Below are positions 24,817 to 37,794 of a DNA stretch of 64,000 nucleotides, piece after piece (the first letter of the stretch is position 1; each line of letters starts with the position of its first letter). A program made the position numbers and the translations under genes. Origin of the DNA: Phlebiopsis flavidoalba. Taxonomy: Eukaryota; Basidiomycota; Agaricomycetes; Polyporales; Phanerochaetaceae. The stretch is taken from NCBI GenBank assembly GCA_035772785.1, contig JAOCPU010000024.1, forward strand, positions 186,001-250,000. Reading direction: 5' to 3'. A model generated the notes under the pieces. The model saw nothing but the letters and a program-made list of their open reading frames with translations. It was not told the DNA's origin and did not search any database.

Positions 24817-26381
24817 TTAACTTGGCTGCAGATGATAGATGGGACTAACCTCAAGGGAATAGACACTGAAGGCCGAGGAAGGGAGGTCCGTTAATGGCTT
24901 CCGCTGAAGCGTGAGAGGACGCTTCATGGTCGCCTTGCGCACAGCCCTCGAATCAGGAAGTGTAGCTTCCCACAATGTCTTCTCGAAGGCATCCATGGGC
25001 GATAACACCAGATCGTGATCGAGATCCTTGTACGTCTCTGGTGAGAGCGCGGAGGCGGCAGCCGTGGTGGGAGCGACAGGGCGCAGCTCTACCTGGAATA
25101 TATGCAACACATCACCCTCATCTTCGCCCGCGGATTGTGGCGCAGGCTTCTCCGCTTCAGGAAGGGACAGATCGGTGACCGAAGATGCAGCAGTAGAGTG
25201 CGAGTCCTTGCGACCGTGGGAATATAGCGACCCGGGCGAGTCAAAGATAGGAGACACGGGAGTGCTGGGCTCGCTCGATGATGTGTCGCCCTCTTGGGCT
25301 TCATCAGTGACGAGAGCGAGGTTACCAGACCATGAACGCCGGAAATGGGGAGAGATCATCGCTTGCATACTGCTGGATCTGGATGGAGCATATGGAGAGT
25401 GGGCAGGCGTGTGTTACAGGCGGAGGGCTCGTGGGGAAGTTGTCATCATCGACATTAAGTGGAATAGGACTCAGAATGAACTTGGGACTGATTGCTGTCT
25501 GCGGATGTTCTGACTCGAAAGGCGTGAAGACAAATGTCTTCTGAGTCAAGTCCCATTCTGCGGTGAAGGTGAGCGCAGTGCCAGGTGTAGAGGCGGTCTC
25601 TCGGCGTCGGTACCGTGAGCGATGAACCCAGTGGCAGTGGTGATGGGGGTAACACCAGGTGGACACCGCTAACCAACCCTCGCCGACGAATCTTCTTGAT
25701 ATTCTTCTTAATATTCAAGGGCGCGACATCGGCAAACGGGCACAGTCTGCAAAAATGCTGTCAGACGCAGGCGACTGGGAAAGAGTAGATATGATGTTAC
25801 CTAGCTGGGAGCTTGAAGCAAACGGGCTGCATCTCTTGCGTTTGTCGAGGGACGCTCGACATCCGTCCAAGTGTAGGGCGAGTCCATAATGCACCAGGCA
25901 TTGCCAGTACCAGACTGATCATTTCGTCCGACATTCCGCATGGACCGCGCGGCGCGGCCAAGTCCAAAGAATTCTGGAAACGATGTTTGGAAAATGAAGA
26001 GGGGCGCCATCGCAAACAAAGAGGGAATGAAAGTTGGACAGCGAAAACTGAAAGACGAAAGGAGAATGGGGGTATATAGGGATATAGAGGCGGAGGCGGG
26101 ATGGCGGAGAGCGCCATTTCCAGATTGCCGGTTCGTGGCTTTTTGAGCTCGCGAGCAAGGTCGCAGTTGTCAACTACAAATTGATCATTTTGACGGATGA
26201 TAGCGTTGTTACGCTGTAAAATGTATGCCTGGGAAGTGTCCTCGAGTGCATGGTCTGTCATAGCGGGGCGGTGAGCGGCAGCTGATCCATTGCGATAGAG
26301 CGCGCTCCTACTATAGCTGACTGCTTGTCCTTCCGAGTTGCGATAGCTCCAGCCGCGAATATCTGCAAACCGAGCTCCCAA
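24817..26381 (-). CDS. Hypothetical Ser/Pro-rich protein
   Basis: Minus-strand coding in at least three exons or frames. The upstream part includes MTDHALEDTSQAYILQRNNA and NDQFVVDNCDLARELKK (about 26,130-26,270). A probable intron near 25,775-25,797 leads to ADVAPLNIKKNIKKIRRR. Then come ALTFTAEWDLTQKTFVFTPF and ISPKFILSPIPLNVDDDNFP (about 25,430-25,590). The 3' part is a clean 180-residue frame with SSSEPSTPVSPIFDSPGS, SPMDAFEKTLWEATLPDSRA and LTDLPSSAFSVYSLE, then a 24-bp putative intron and a stop at 24,817. Low-complexity Ser/Pro/Thr stretches between short conserved-looking blocks suggest a regulatory or scaffold protein. I recognise no domain, and the two halves could be separate genes. 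Confidence 0.5.
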
Positions 26382-26816
26382 GACGTGGCAAACAGAGTTG
26401 TATCACGTGATAATGATATGTCCGAGAAACTTTCCAGCTGATGCGTGAGGCCCATGAGATATCAATCAAGAAGTAACCAGGATGACAGGTCCGGCTGAGG
26501 TTCTTTTTTTATTGCGCACATGAAACTGACAGAACTGTGTGGTGCTAGTTCCAGTCTGCTCCCCAAGCGACCCACCAGATCACGAAGTCGGTGGTGGAAG
26601 GAGCAGTGTTGGCGTAAACCAATGGTCTGTCCAGAAGCCTACCATTGGAGGCGGTGTGATGGATACGATAGCCAAGAGTAGACATTTGACGTCGTTGTGC
26701 GGCAAACCACTGACGTCTAGGTCCAACCTGTTGAAGCTGTCAGCCACTGTCGAAATAAAACCGGAGCACAATGCGAGAGGGGCGGCGAGCTGGAGGCTTT
26801 TACTACCTACCCCATT
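26382..26816. other. Intergenic, nothing recognised
   Basis: Gap between two minus-strand genes. A minus frame at 26,258-26,455 may be an alternative N-terminal extension of the gene on the left. A plus frame at 26,539-26,820 has no recognisable content. Confidence 0.35.
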
Positions 26817-27444
26817 TTAGGGAATATAACGCCTTTTGATCACCCGACCGAGAGTGACATTGTGCCTTCCTTCGGCTAGTTTGATTACCTCGCCTATAGG
26901 GTTGTATGCATCATCCACTATTTCTTTCCGCATTTGGGTCACCGCCAACTCGGTCGCATCTTTCGTGTTCGGACGTATGACTTTGATTTCGTATTCACGA
27001 TTCTTTTCCGACAGATGAGGATTCCATTTGTGTCTTGCTCCGCTCGCTTTATTAGGCGATCTGGCTCCCCTCTCGAGCACTGGCAAATTACGAAGTACGG
27101 CGAGCGGAAGACCGTAGGACATAGCGGCATTGGTTAAAAATGACATGGTGTTATCGACTGCCATTCATAGTTGAGCTCTACTAGAGTATTATCCGCGCAT
27201 GGACGCACTCACTCCGTTTATCCCAAGTAGTCAACCATTTTCGGATATTTTCGTGCTCTGTCTGTCGGCCGGCATCATCAAGTTTCATGATATTTCGACC
27301 TGCAGCTCGGAACACAGGGCGTGAGAGTCGGCGCATGCTAATAAACATGTGTCTATCTGGGCCCGCTGCCCGAGAGACCGTCCTTAGGAAGAGTCTGTAC
27401 ACACTCTTGAAATCCGCTGGGACTGGCCCAACTTTATGAGACAT
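26817..27444 (-). CDS. Small LYR-like protein, two exons, intact
   Basis: One of the few genes here readable without a frame slip. Exon 1 starts MSHKVGPVPADFKSVYRLFL at 27,444 and runs to KWLTTWDKR. An intron follows (GTGAGT...CAG, about 27,157-27,210), and exon 2 begins DNTMSFLTNAAMSYGLPLAV and ends VTLGRVIKRRYIP at 26,817. That gives about 180 residues. The early F-x-x-VYRLFLRT with downstream basic residues resembles the N-terminal helix of LYR-motif proteins, which bind acyl-carrier protein in mitochondria and assist respiratory-complex or Fe-S assembly. The assignment rests on the short motif and the size only. The remainder has no domain I can name. Confidence 0.6.
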
Positions 27445-28500
27445 ATTGGAGCGAGACTATCCAAGGCGTGTGCGAAGGAGCAGTTTTGTGTGGTTGATGA
27501 ACAGGTAATAAGGCGTTCAAGTGGGGTCCGAGGTCGTGTTGTTGCCTGGTTGTCGAGGTGGTCGTGGCAAAGATGGGCACACGCGAGCGTCTGTGGCCAG
27601 CGTTGTGCCGCGCTGCTGAGATAGGCGCCCGGAACTCTTTCCGTTCTAACTGTTCCCTTCTCTTTTTCCTGGACAGCTATCCTGGGCGTAAAATTGCCTC
27701 TTATGTTTCACGCGGTGTTTTTCATAAGTTCCAACCTGTGCTATGTTAAATTCTAGGTATCCCCGTTCCAAACGACGGCATAGCTTTGACTCTAGGTATG
27801 AGCCTATGCGACGGGCCCGGGCCAGGAACATGCAGCAAGCTTTTCGCTAAACGAACGTACGTTTATTAGAAATGCCCGCGCACTACCATCTATCCTATTT
27901 TGAGGTATTGGGCAATGTCCTTGCACTAATCCCTTCATACAGCCAGGAAAAACTAACCGTCGTTGGCATATGACGTTTCAAGTTGACCGGTCTGAGCCAC
28001 GACCGCGATTTTTAATGCGTCTAGCCAGACCTGCTAGTTTGCCATTCTTTGGTACCAGGGCAACGCTGGAACTTCTTGATGCATTTTCATGCTTGGGCGG
28101 TGGCTCTACGCACTGCGGAATGCGCTCAAGGGGTAAGCCAAGTCCTTTTCACCGTGTTCCATTCATTCATCCCTAAACCTCATCTGTGTTTCTAGTTAGG
28201 AACAATCGATTTCAACTTTCGACTTGGAGCACGCGCGAATGTTCATGTTTATCCATCACATTCCAACAAAGGGTGTTTCAAACTTCCCGTTTGGCTAGTG
28301 AGTCATTGAAGCTTGTGCTAACATGCCAGAATCAGGACCGTTTCCCAAGAACATGTTGGGTATCGTCGAGCATCTTACGGTCACTCTCGAGTATCTTGAT
28401 GGTGCCAGACCATTGGTGCCAGGACACTGCTGCGGTATGCTCGACAGCGGGGCATCTGCTCTAACGACCTCTTGCCGCGGAACGTCGGTTTTTCTCACCC
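27430..28500 (+). other. Coding-like fragments, possible F-box/LRR-type protein
   Basis: Short plus-strand stretches with coding-like composition lie in changing frames: LGTIDFNFRLGARANVHVY near 28,197-28,260 and FPKNMLGIVEHLTVTLEYLD near 28,340-28,400. The latter pattern (VEHLTVT-EY) recurs in basidiomycete F-box/leucine-rich proteins. I cannot assemble a gene or see an F-box, so this is a weak suggestion. Confidence 0.22.
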
Positions 28501-28503
28501 CGT

Positions 28504-29172
28504 GTGGCAACGAAACCTACTTGTCCGCCGTCGTGCTTGGGGACCGTCGCGCTGCTTTCTTCTCTGTTGCTCACAGTGGTCTGTAGCTCCGCGAAACGCG
28601 GTTTGGCACAGATAGAAACAGCGCGACCCGCAGTCGCCCGCCCCCGAACTCGCCGCCAATGGGTCCTGCGCCAGGCACCCCGCAAGAACGACGATCTAAG
28701 CAACCCATCTTATGAGCGTACCTCTCGTCAACTGAACAAACACTACAATTTTTCTGTTTCATCGCTATCGAAAGCACACACCGCCTCACCGACCCACCCA
28801 TCTGCCGTTGAAGATGCCATTGCCGGACCCTCGCACGCCCCAGCGTGCAAGACTCTATACCCAGCGTGGCCTAGCGCTCTCGACACTGATGAACGGTCGG
28901 TCAACGACAGCATCAATCGACTGGTTGTTGGTTGCAACTCGTTGCAGAGACGGCGGCTACGCCGTCGGAGTACGAGTGATGCCTCGAGCCAGACGTTGAT
29001 TGGATCGCGCAACCTGCTACGCGCGACTTGGGCGTGCCCGACGGGCTCCACAGTATCATCGTCGAAGGACGCATCGCTTCATACTAGCACTAGATCGAGG
29101 CTCACCAACGTCATCGCCAACTCTGCCCACTCCCCGCGGACCCTGACGACACGTCATCATAGCAGGGTTTAG
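28504..29172 (+). CDS. Hypothetical open reading frame, 222 residues
   Basis: Uninterrupted plus-strand frame beginning MATKPTCPPSCLGTVALLSS, a weak signal-like start. The rest is Arg/Ser/Thr-rich. A competing frame over 28,808-28,999 and a minus frame at 28,743-29,051 make the coding strand uncertain. No domain is recognised. The long frame may reflect base composition. Confidence 0.28.
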   Translation: MATKPTCPPSCLGTVALLSSLLLTVVCSSAKRGLAQIETARPAVARPRTRRQWVLRQAPRKNDDLSNPSYERTSRQLNKHYNFSVSSLSKAHTASPTHPSAVEDAIAGPSHAPACKTLYPAWPSALDTDERSVNDSINRLVVGCNSLQRRRLRRRSTSDASSQTLIGSRNLLRATWACPTGSTVSSSKDASLHTSTRSRLTNVIANSAHSPRTLTTRHHSRV

Positions 29173-29550
29173 TTCCAACTTTATGATATTTGATGTTGTC
29201 TAAGGGAAGAGCAGAGAAGAGTAAAAAGAGATCCTGTCATATGTTGCGGTATTGAATACATATTGGAAGAAGCAAGAAGGCAAGATCAAGGTGATGTCGA
29301 AAAAGAGATCATGATGCAGCGTGAGGGGTGGCAAGGCTGAAAGGGAGGGGCCCATGGGCAGGCAATACATACTAACTAAAAAAAATTGAGGATTAAACAT
29401 GAGAGAGTGCGATGGCAAGTCCATGGCGACTCATGGAAATGCTGCCGACCCTGCATCAAACGACCTGATCAGCCGTCTTCGACTTCTAGGATTTGCACAC
29501 CATCAACAAACACAATAAACTCACCCATCAAGCAATGCGAGCCGGAGCAG

Positions 29551-31226
29551 CTAGAGGTGCCCGCCTTTCGTGTATCGTAAGGGGACGCGTTGGGGCCGTA
29601 CATTGGAGGGGGGAGTGCTATAGGCGGCATGAGATGTGACCATTGAGCCAACTTGCCAAGGTGGCTGCATCATCGGTAGCCCCTGTGGCGAGATCGAGTA
29701 CGTGCCGGGGTATGTGGTGTATGGTGATTGGAAGGCATAGAATGGAGGTAGAGGAAACTGGGTATTTGTGGGTGTGAGGAGGATTGCTAAATGTCGACGA
29801 CGTTGGAGAGGGGAGGCTGCTTGGGGTGGATGAGACAGAGGACGGCGTCGGCGGTGCTTGATTCGAGCTCGGCGTGCTAACCGCCGCCGCGTTACTCGTG
29901 TGCCACGCTTGTGATTGCGCTGGTGTTGCTCTGGCTTCGTCTGCGGCCGACACTGGAAAAGCCCCTCAACCCAGTCTTCACCGGCAGCCTTGCGCGACTT
30001 TGATCTCTTCTGATTGGTCTGGGGTTGAGTTTGCACTCCTGTGATCCAACCGTCGGCATCCTTGGCTGGCTGCGATAGCGCACTGTCAGTCGACTTCTTT
30101 AGCGCGGCAGCCTCCGCTTTGTTCTTCCTGCTCCTCCGAGACCCTCCAGATGAAGATCGCAGACGATCCACCATTTCCCGAGTCTTCTCGAACCATGTCG
30201 AGACGTACTTCCCAAAGACGAAGGAGCCCCCGCGGTCGAGGCGCGCTTCGGGGTGGCGGACCGGCTTTGTGTGGCGCTTTGAGTGGACTCGGACGGAACT
30301 TCATAATAGAAGCCGTGCTCGTCCTGCTGCAGCGTTGGCGGAGAGAGCGGGTGTTCGTACGGAGGTGGAGTTCCCACCCAACGATGGGGAAGTGGTACTC
30401 GTATGTAGGCGATACATAGGGTTTCGTCTGTGGCGGGGAGGAGGTGAAGATTGATCGAGGAAGAAAGAGGGGATGAAGGAGAGGGCAGATGCGTTGAGGG
30501 CTTCGAGGGCAAAGGGGAAACGACGGTGCCTGCATGTGTAGGCGTGGCAGAGTCGTCGAACAGACCTCCGCATACGACTTCTTGTCACCTGGGGGTGTCG
30601 TGGGCATGGGATCAGACTCGACAGACGTGTCTGAGTACGTAAGATCGACGAGGTCGGGGTGGTCAGAGTCGTACGAATGGTCGAGGGCATCCAAATCCCA
30701 CATCCTGATATTATCATCTGGGTGGCAAGTGGGAAGGTCAGAGCACTGTGAAGGCTCCAGAATGCCACTGAGGAGGTCATTGACATGTCGAGCCCATTCT
30801 GCACGGACGAGGTCGGGAGCTCATCTTCGCTTGGATCCTCGGCGAAGAGGAGGTCAAGGTGAAACGCGAAATCCGGCACTGTCTGAATGCGTATACCGAC
30901 GTCCTGCTCGTAGGCCTCTAAGGCGTCTTCAGCCACTTTCAGGGCCCGGTTAGCGCGCTGTTAAGCTCGAGGTCTTGCGGTGAGGAGCAATCAAAGCCAT
31001 AAGCCCCCTTGCTGTTAAATAAGGTGTCGTGGTAAAGAGGCGGTCGAGGGATGGACAGTAAACTTGAATCCCGTCTCTGACCAGTGATACCTTCTGACGG
31101 ATGCCCACTCAACCTCCTGGAGTGCGAACACTGCCACCAGTCGTCGTTCACCATAACCCAACTCTCCAGTTCCTCCACATGCACGTCAGACGAGCCGTTG
31201 TGGGTCATTGCAGGCGGAGGGGTCAA
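29551..31226 (-). CDS. Hypothetical acidic/Ser-Pro-rich protein
   Basis: Minus-strand gene spread over three frames. It starts MTPPPAMTHNGSSDVHVEEL at 31,226, then reads SWVMVNDDWWQCS and AEDALEAYEQDVGIRIQTVP (about 30,870-30,936). FAFHLDLLFAEDPSEDELP follows. Next is the acidic DLDALDHSYDSDHPDLVDLT (about 30,640-30,700), then KKSYAEVC and HGFYYEVPSEST. A Lys/Ser/Arg-rich segment with RLRSSSGGSRRSRKNKAEAA and SKSRKAAGEDWVEGLF (about 29,960-30,170) ends the readable part. The C-terminus is Pro/Tyr-rich and stops at 29,551. Charged and low-complexity blocks without a known domain suggest a nuclear or RNA-linked regulator, but that is a guess. Frame changes fall in G/C runs and probably reflect sequence errors. 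Confidence 0.55.
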
Positions 31227-34200
31227 GCGAAATCGTAGCGGTCACAGATGAGAGGCAGAGCGGCACAGGCAGAGTCTCGCAACGTTCATGTAAGCGTGGT
31301 GCTCTATGAAAGCCGTTACTTTCGCACCGCGAAAGAAAGGACAAAGAACTGACGGTTATCAACCTCCAATCACGGTGTAATGCGTGTTGTACATGAACAC
31401 CGCACGTTCCAAATGAGTCACGGTCACTCAGGGGTCACTCTACACTTGCAGCAGTGTGACTGACGCGAGCTCTTTGAGCTGGTCTGGGATGGTCGAAAGC
31501 GGGCGAGGGATAGCTTGGTTAAGCTCTTCGTCGTCGGACGTGGTAAGGTCAAGAGCAAGATTGGTGTGGGTCGAGCTACGTTGTTGCCATACGATTACAA
31601 GACAGCCATCGAGATCTAGAGCCATAGACGCCCATAATAGCGTAAACTGTACCCCGAGTTGAGGTAAGATAAGCAAATTAGTTACCATGTAAAGGCGTGC
31701 TTTGAAATTTGTAGTCACACATGCCAACAAAAGGCAATCTTACTCAATTGTTACTACCATTAGTATGACATTAGTCGACGACCTGCGCAGAGCAGTCATG
31801 CCCCCATTGTCAATTACCGCTGGAGCACACTAACCCGCGCGAGAACCTGATATGCTTGTGCTGTCTTTCCCCGACTGCAGACCTCTTCGTACGTGGATAT
31901 GCGGATTCCAGATACCGGATTCATTGGATTTCTGCATATTTTTGGCACTCGCTGCAGGCGCTGCAAATTGCATCCACACTGAGGCTGCCCAGGGGGCGAA
32001 AAAGCAGTCCTCTGGTCCCCGATTGGCCCGGATCCAGTGGCACTGCTGCCGTGATGATGACGAGTAACTGGGGGCGTTTCAAGCCATGCTCGAGGGCGAG
32101 GGTTGTCGCGGGCACGTATGTCGGCAGATGGCGTCCCGAGCAGGCCCCTGAACGCTCCTAAGAAAATTCGAGACCTCTGACGTGGAGGAACCACACTTTT
32201 CGTCAGGGTGAAAGAAAGGTCTGCTTCTCCCTCCGAAGTTTCCTCGATATCTAGCAAGTGACAAAAGCCCCCCCCCTCTTCACATGGTCCGACCAAGTTA
32301 ACACACACAGCCCTAGTTGGACTACTCACATCGTCTCGTCTAGCAACATATCCAACTGCGTTTGAGTTGTGCCTCCGAGGCAGTGGACGGACTGGGCGCG
32401 TTTAGGACGCAGTGGGTACTCTCCAGTATCGGAGCAGGTACGTTTGTATGCCTGCGTAGAGAGTGACACGTTCGCCATACTTCCGCAGAGAGTCATTGAA
32501 TCGCCTTCATCTTCGAAGTCTTCGACAAAATTCTTCGTCTGACGAGGCTCAGAAGCAGGGCATCCCGGCTTCTGTTACTCGCGTGTTCCTCGTGCATATG
32601 AAACTGCTTTGCTTGTGGGACCTTCCCTGGGCGTCGCATTGTTGTGATAGCTGTGGAGGGGAATACATAAACTCTCATCCACGACATGAGAGTGTCGATG
32701 TCAAAGGCCTTATAAGAGTAGCTGATCCAGGTGTGTGGCCACACTCTGGGCCAGAAACCAACTTTGAAAGGCGCCGATCGAGGAACGTGTCAAGTCGCAG
32801 TCATGTGACCGTTCTTCTTAAAATTCTGACAGTTCGCGTCTCACTGAGGCGCGTCTTTGTGATCTGGACCGTTGTCCACATTGCCTGAAATGCGCTGCAT
32901 GTCTTCCAAGTTCTACAAAATTCTCTGTCACTGATTGCTTGGCTGGACCCTCTCTACTTGCTGTTAACAAGCTTATCACAGCCGTCCCTCGTAGATATCA
33001 AATCACCAGGCTTTAGCCAGGTGGAATGATATTTTACTTAAAACATGCTCACCTTCCATACGTGCATACCGTCGCCCTTGATGTTACCAGGTACGGTAAG
33101 TTATTAGTTATCCACCGAGGGTTTGTCCTGAATGTCCGCGCCCAAGCGGACCTACAAACGAAGGACAGGGGGGGGGCCGGTTTCACCACCAAGGTTTCTT
33201 TATATACTGCCTTTCCATCCTTCCCTACTTGTCAGTCTTGCTTTGGGATAGGTCTGTGTTTGTTTTGTTATAGGGGCGCCATGTGGAAATCCCAACGCAT
33301 AGTTTGAGCATTTATTACATGACCCGCGCTGACGATTGGGGATATCTACCGCAATCAAGCCTCTCGCTGTCGGCACCGTCTGTACCGCGCCACAGTCGTC
33401 GTCCCCAACGACATAAACCTCCATCCGAATACAAGAGAGCGGTGGCGAGTTGTGACGCCTCCGCCTGCGCGACTGTCTCGTAGCACTACGACTTGAGCCG
33501 CGGAATGCGATGCGGAAAACAGTTGGAAAGACCGATGATGGCTAACGGGCTTCGGCGAAGAGACAAAGAATGGGCACGAACGAGCGTTGGGGTTTAGCGA
33601 GTGGGGGTGGACGATGAAGGGAAACAGCCGAGGGGCAATAACAAGTTGTCACTAGAGGGCTTATATTTGTTCACGAACCAGCCAGCCTCTTCGAAGCTCG
33701 GAGGCTTCGCGACGCGTTCAGCCGCGATCTCGTATCACGTGAAGGCGCGTCAGCCAATCAGAGGCGCTCCCGATCGTCCCAAGGCCGGCTTCCCTTGCGC
33801 CACCTCTTCACTCAATCGGGGTATGTTTGTGTTTTGAACGGGTTTGTTGGTTTGTTTTCAACAAGGTCTGAGAGTAGCGCCTGGCCTGAGTATTCTAACG
33901 TATAAGAGATCACCCCGCTATAGCGTCCCTTTTCTTGCGTCCCTTTTCTTTCCTCAGCCTCCGAGTCAGCCATCGACGGCGGCCCTCAAGCACCCCACCC
34001 GAGTCCTGCCAAGGTAAGTCAGCCACTCACAGTTCGCGATGAAAAGCAGCCGTGCTCACCATATGTCATGGTCAGCCACATATGCGTTGGGTGACGGTTC
34101 AAAACCGGCCAGCCCCCTAGATCATTCGCTGCGGCTCATTATACCCGCCGTGCCGCCACCGATGTCGCCTCACTGGGATTCACCATGCATACCACCCACT

Positions 34201-34468
34201 ACTCATCCATCCCATCCAACAACCACCGCACCGAGGCGATGAGTAATACAAAGTCCAATCCATTCCTCATAATATGATACGTACACGAAAAGTCACGACG
34301 AAAAAAAAACAAACAAACAAACAAGTGGTGTACAACAACAGCGACAACAGCGTACAACAGAGCAGACTCAGCGGCTCCATATGCGTGGGGGTGGTAGTGG
34401 GACATGATGCGAGGGGGAATATAATCCAAGACGTGTGCAGGGGGGTGGGGCGTGTATGTAGGGGGCGA
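31227..34468. other. Long gene-poor stretch
   Basis: About 3.2 kb without a recognisable gene. A 171-residue minus frame at 31,814-32,329 (contains CHLLDIEETSEGEADLSFTL) and a 141-residue plus frame at 32,463-32,888 are the longest. Neither shows a domain, and strand competition is strong. Small features: a near-perfect 15-bp direct repeat (GCGTCCCTTTTCTT) at about 33,924-33,952, and an (AAAC)n run at 34,303-34,325. Confidence 0.4.
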
Positions 34469-36381
<1,913 letters not shown>

Positions 36382-37027
36382 CTCTACGGGTAGACAACGT
36401 CGCCAGGCTGGCTCTGCATTTTGTTCTCATACCCATCTAGGCGCACACCCAATGGCCTATATAGCCGTGGGAAAGCGTGAACCTATCACTGCTGCCCGGC
36501 ATCTCAATCTCTTTCAGTAGCACCACAGTGACCAGTGATGAACCTTGCAATTAGAACATTATAGAGAACAACAGATGCCGGACCCCTTTTTTTGCGGAAA
36601 TGCAGGGAATACAAATGAATAAGCAATTCGGTCGCAAAATGCAACATAGTGACATAAACTGTCGCGGATACAGTTACTATCACCATTAAACTTTGGACAC
36701 TGCCCAATCAACAGCATCTATATTCTAAAACGAATTATCCAAGGGAAACGTGTTCTCTAATCGAAGTAAGCCCCCCACCTACAAACGTCCCGCCACCATC
36801 CCAGCCTCCGAAAACTCTACATCACTACGTTCAGCCCGTTCACGGCCGTGTGAACGACCTACACATAAGGGATTTGGGATCCCATCATCCCGCTCTCGAA
36901 ACCTCCAAGACACCACCACCCTCCTCACACACGGTGACTATAAACCCACCATGCATCCCCTATCCAACTCACGTCAAATCCCACCAAGCCTACTAATCTA
37001 ACCTAATCGAGCCCAACATGAACCAAA
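36382..37027. other. Divergent intergenic region, PKA / small conserved gene
   Basis: About 650 bp between two divergent genes, so both promoters should lie here. The sequence changes from G/C-rich PKA coding to AT-richer DNA near 36,540. No open frame of interest and no repeat. Confidence 0.4.
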
Positions 37028-37391
37028 ATGCCCGACTCACCACTCCCCCTTCCCGCGCCCTCCGAGGAACCAACACCCAGCTCGCGCTCTGGCGGCGAAA
37101 TGAAGCTCGACGCGCTTGGCCCGCTCGTGGTAAACAGCGACGGCGTACGCCTCATTCCTTACTACCACCACAAAACAAAAACTGACGAGCGTGTAGACGC
37201 TGTCGCGAATTGCGAACTGGGAGGAGCATGACGCCGCCTGAGCGGGAGAGGACCGTAAGGGTGCTTGCTGCGCGGAACAAGTGAGTAATACTTGAAGTGC
37301 GTGAGGAGGTGCGGCTAATTTGGGGCGTAGAATTCGGATGAAGGAGCAGGAGGCGAAGCAAGCGCAAGAGGTGGAGGGCGCTCCGAAGTAG
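37028..37391 (+). CDS. Small conserved fungal protein, three exons
   Basis: Exon 1 starts MPDSPLPLPAPSEEPTPSSR and reads GGEMKLDALGPLVVNSDG. Intron 1 (about 37,144-37,195, GTACGC...GTAG) is followed by TLSRIANWE, a one-base slip, MTPPERERTVRVLAARNK, intron 2 (about 37,281-37,330, GTGAGT...TAG), then IRMKEQEAKQAQEVEGAPK and TAG at 37,391. The pattern KLD-x-GP-VVN-DGT-SRI-NW-M-x-x-ER is widely conserved in small fungal proteins of about 80-100 residues whose role is not known to me. Both introns restore the conserved frame, which strongly supports the model. Confidence 0.8.
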
Positions 37392-37794
37392 TCTCCCGTG
37401 GTGGTGCTACGCTGTGTTCGCACATCGTCATTGTACAGAAGATTGCCTCTATAATCAAGAAGCTTAATGAATCCAACGTTCGTGCTCTCTTGCGCGTCAG
37501 TTATTCTTGTTCTCTCTTGTTACTCATGATGTAGCTTCTGTCTCTCGAGGACGAGACTATGTCCGCAGCGCCACCAGCTGACTCCGGTGTGCAGGGGAAG
37601 ACGAGCACGGGGAGACATCCCTCCAACTTTCTTCGCGCAAGTATAGGTCCGCGCCGCTCAAATGCCCCTTCATCCAAGCCGTGGCCGAGCATACCATCCT
37701 GTCCGGCTCAAGCATACTGAATGCCCCTCGTCAGGTGGAACCCAAGCTTATACAATTACATACAATACAACCTTCTCTACCTCTCCCCTTACGG
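37392..37794. other. Convergent 3' region
   Basis: About 400 bp between the stops of two convergent genes, probably their 3' UTRs. A minus open frame at 37,501-37,692 has no recognisable content. Confidence 0.4.

Noticed and set aside
25028..25513. Possible paralogy between 25.2-25.4 kb and 55.8-56.0 kb (both give SLDD-type peptides on the plus strand)
   Set aside because: Similarity is limited to about 30 Ser/Asp-rich residues, and at 25 kb it is opposite to a better minus-strand gene. Too weak to claim.
32640..32700. Small inverted repeat ACTCTCAT...ATGAGAGT
   Set aside because: Only 8-bp arms, expected by chance in 64 kb.
34080..34130. Possible tRNA T-loop (GGTTCAAAACC)
   Set aside because: No matching acceptor stem, D-arm or anticodon arm could be folded around it.
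36838..36855. Palindrome-like GTTCACGGCCGTGTGAAC
   Set aside because: Imperfect and single copy. It could be a transcription-factor site in the divergent promoter region but there is nothing to support that.
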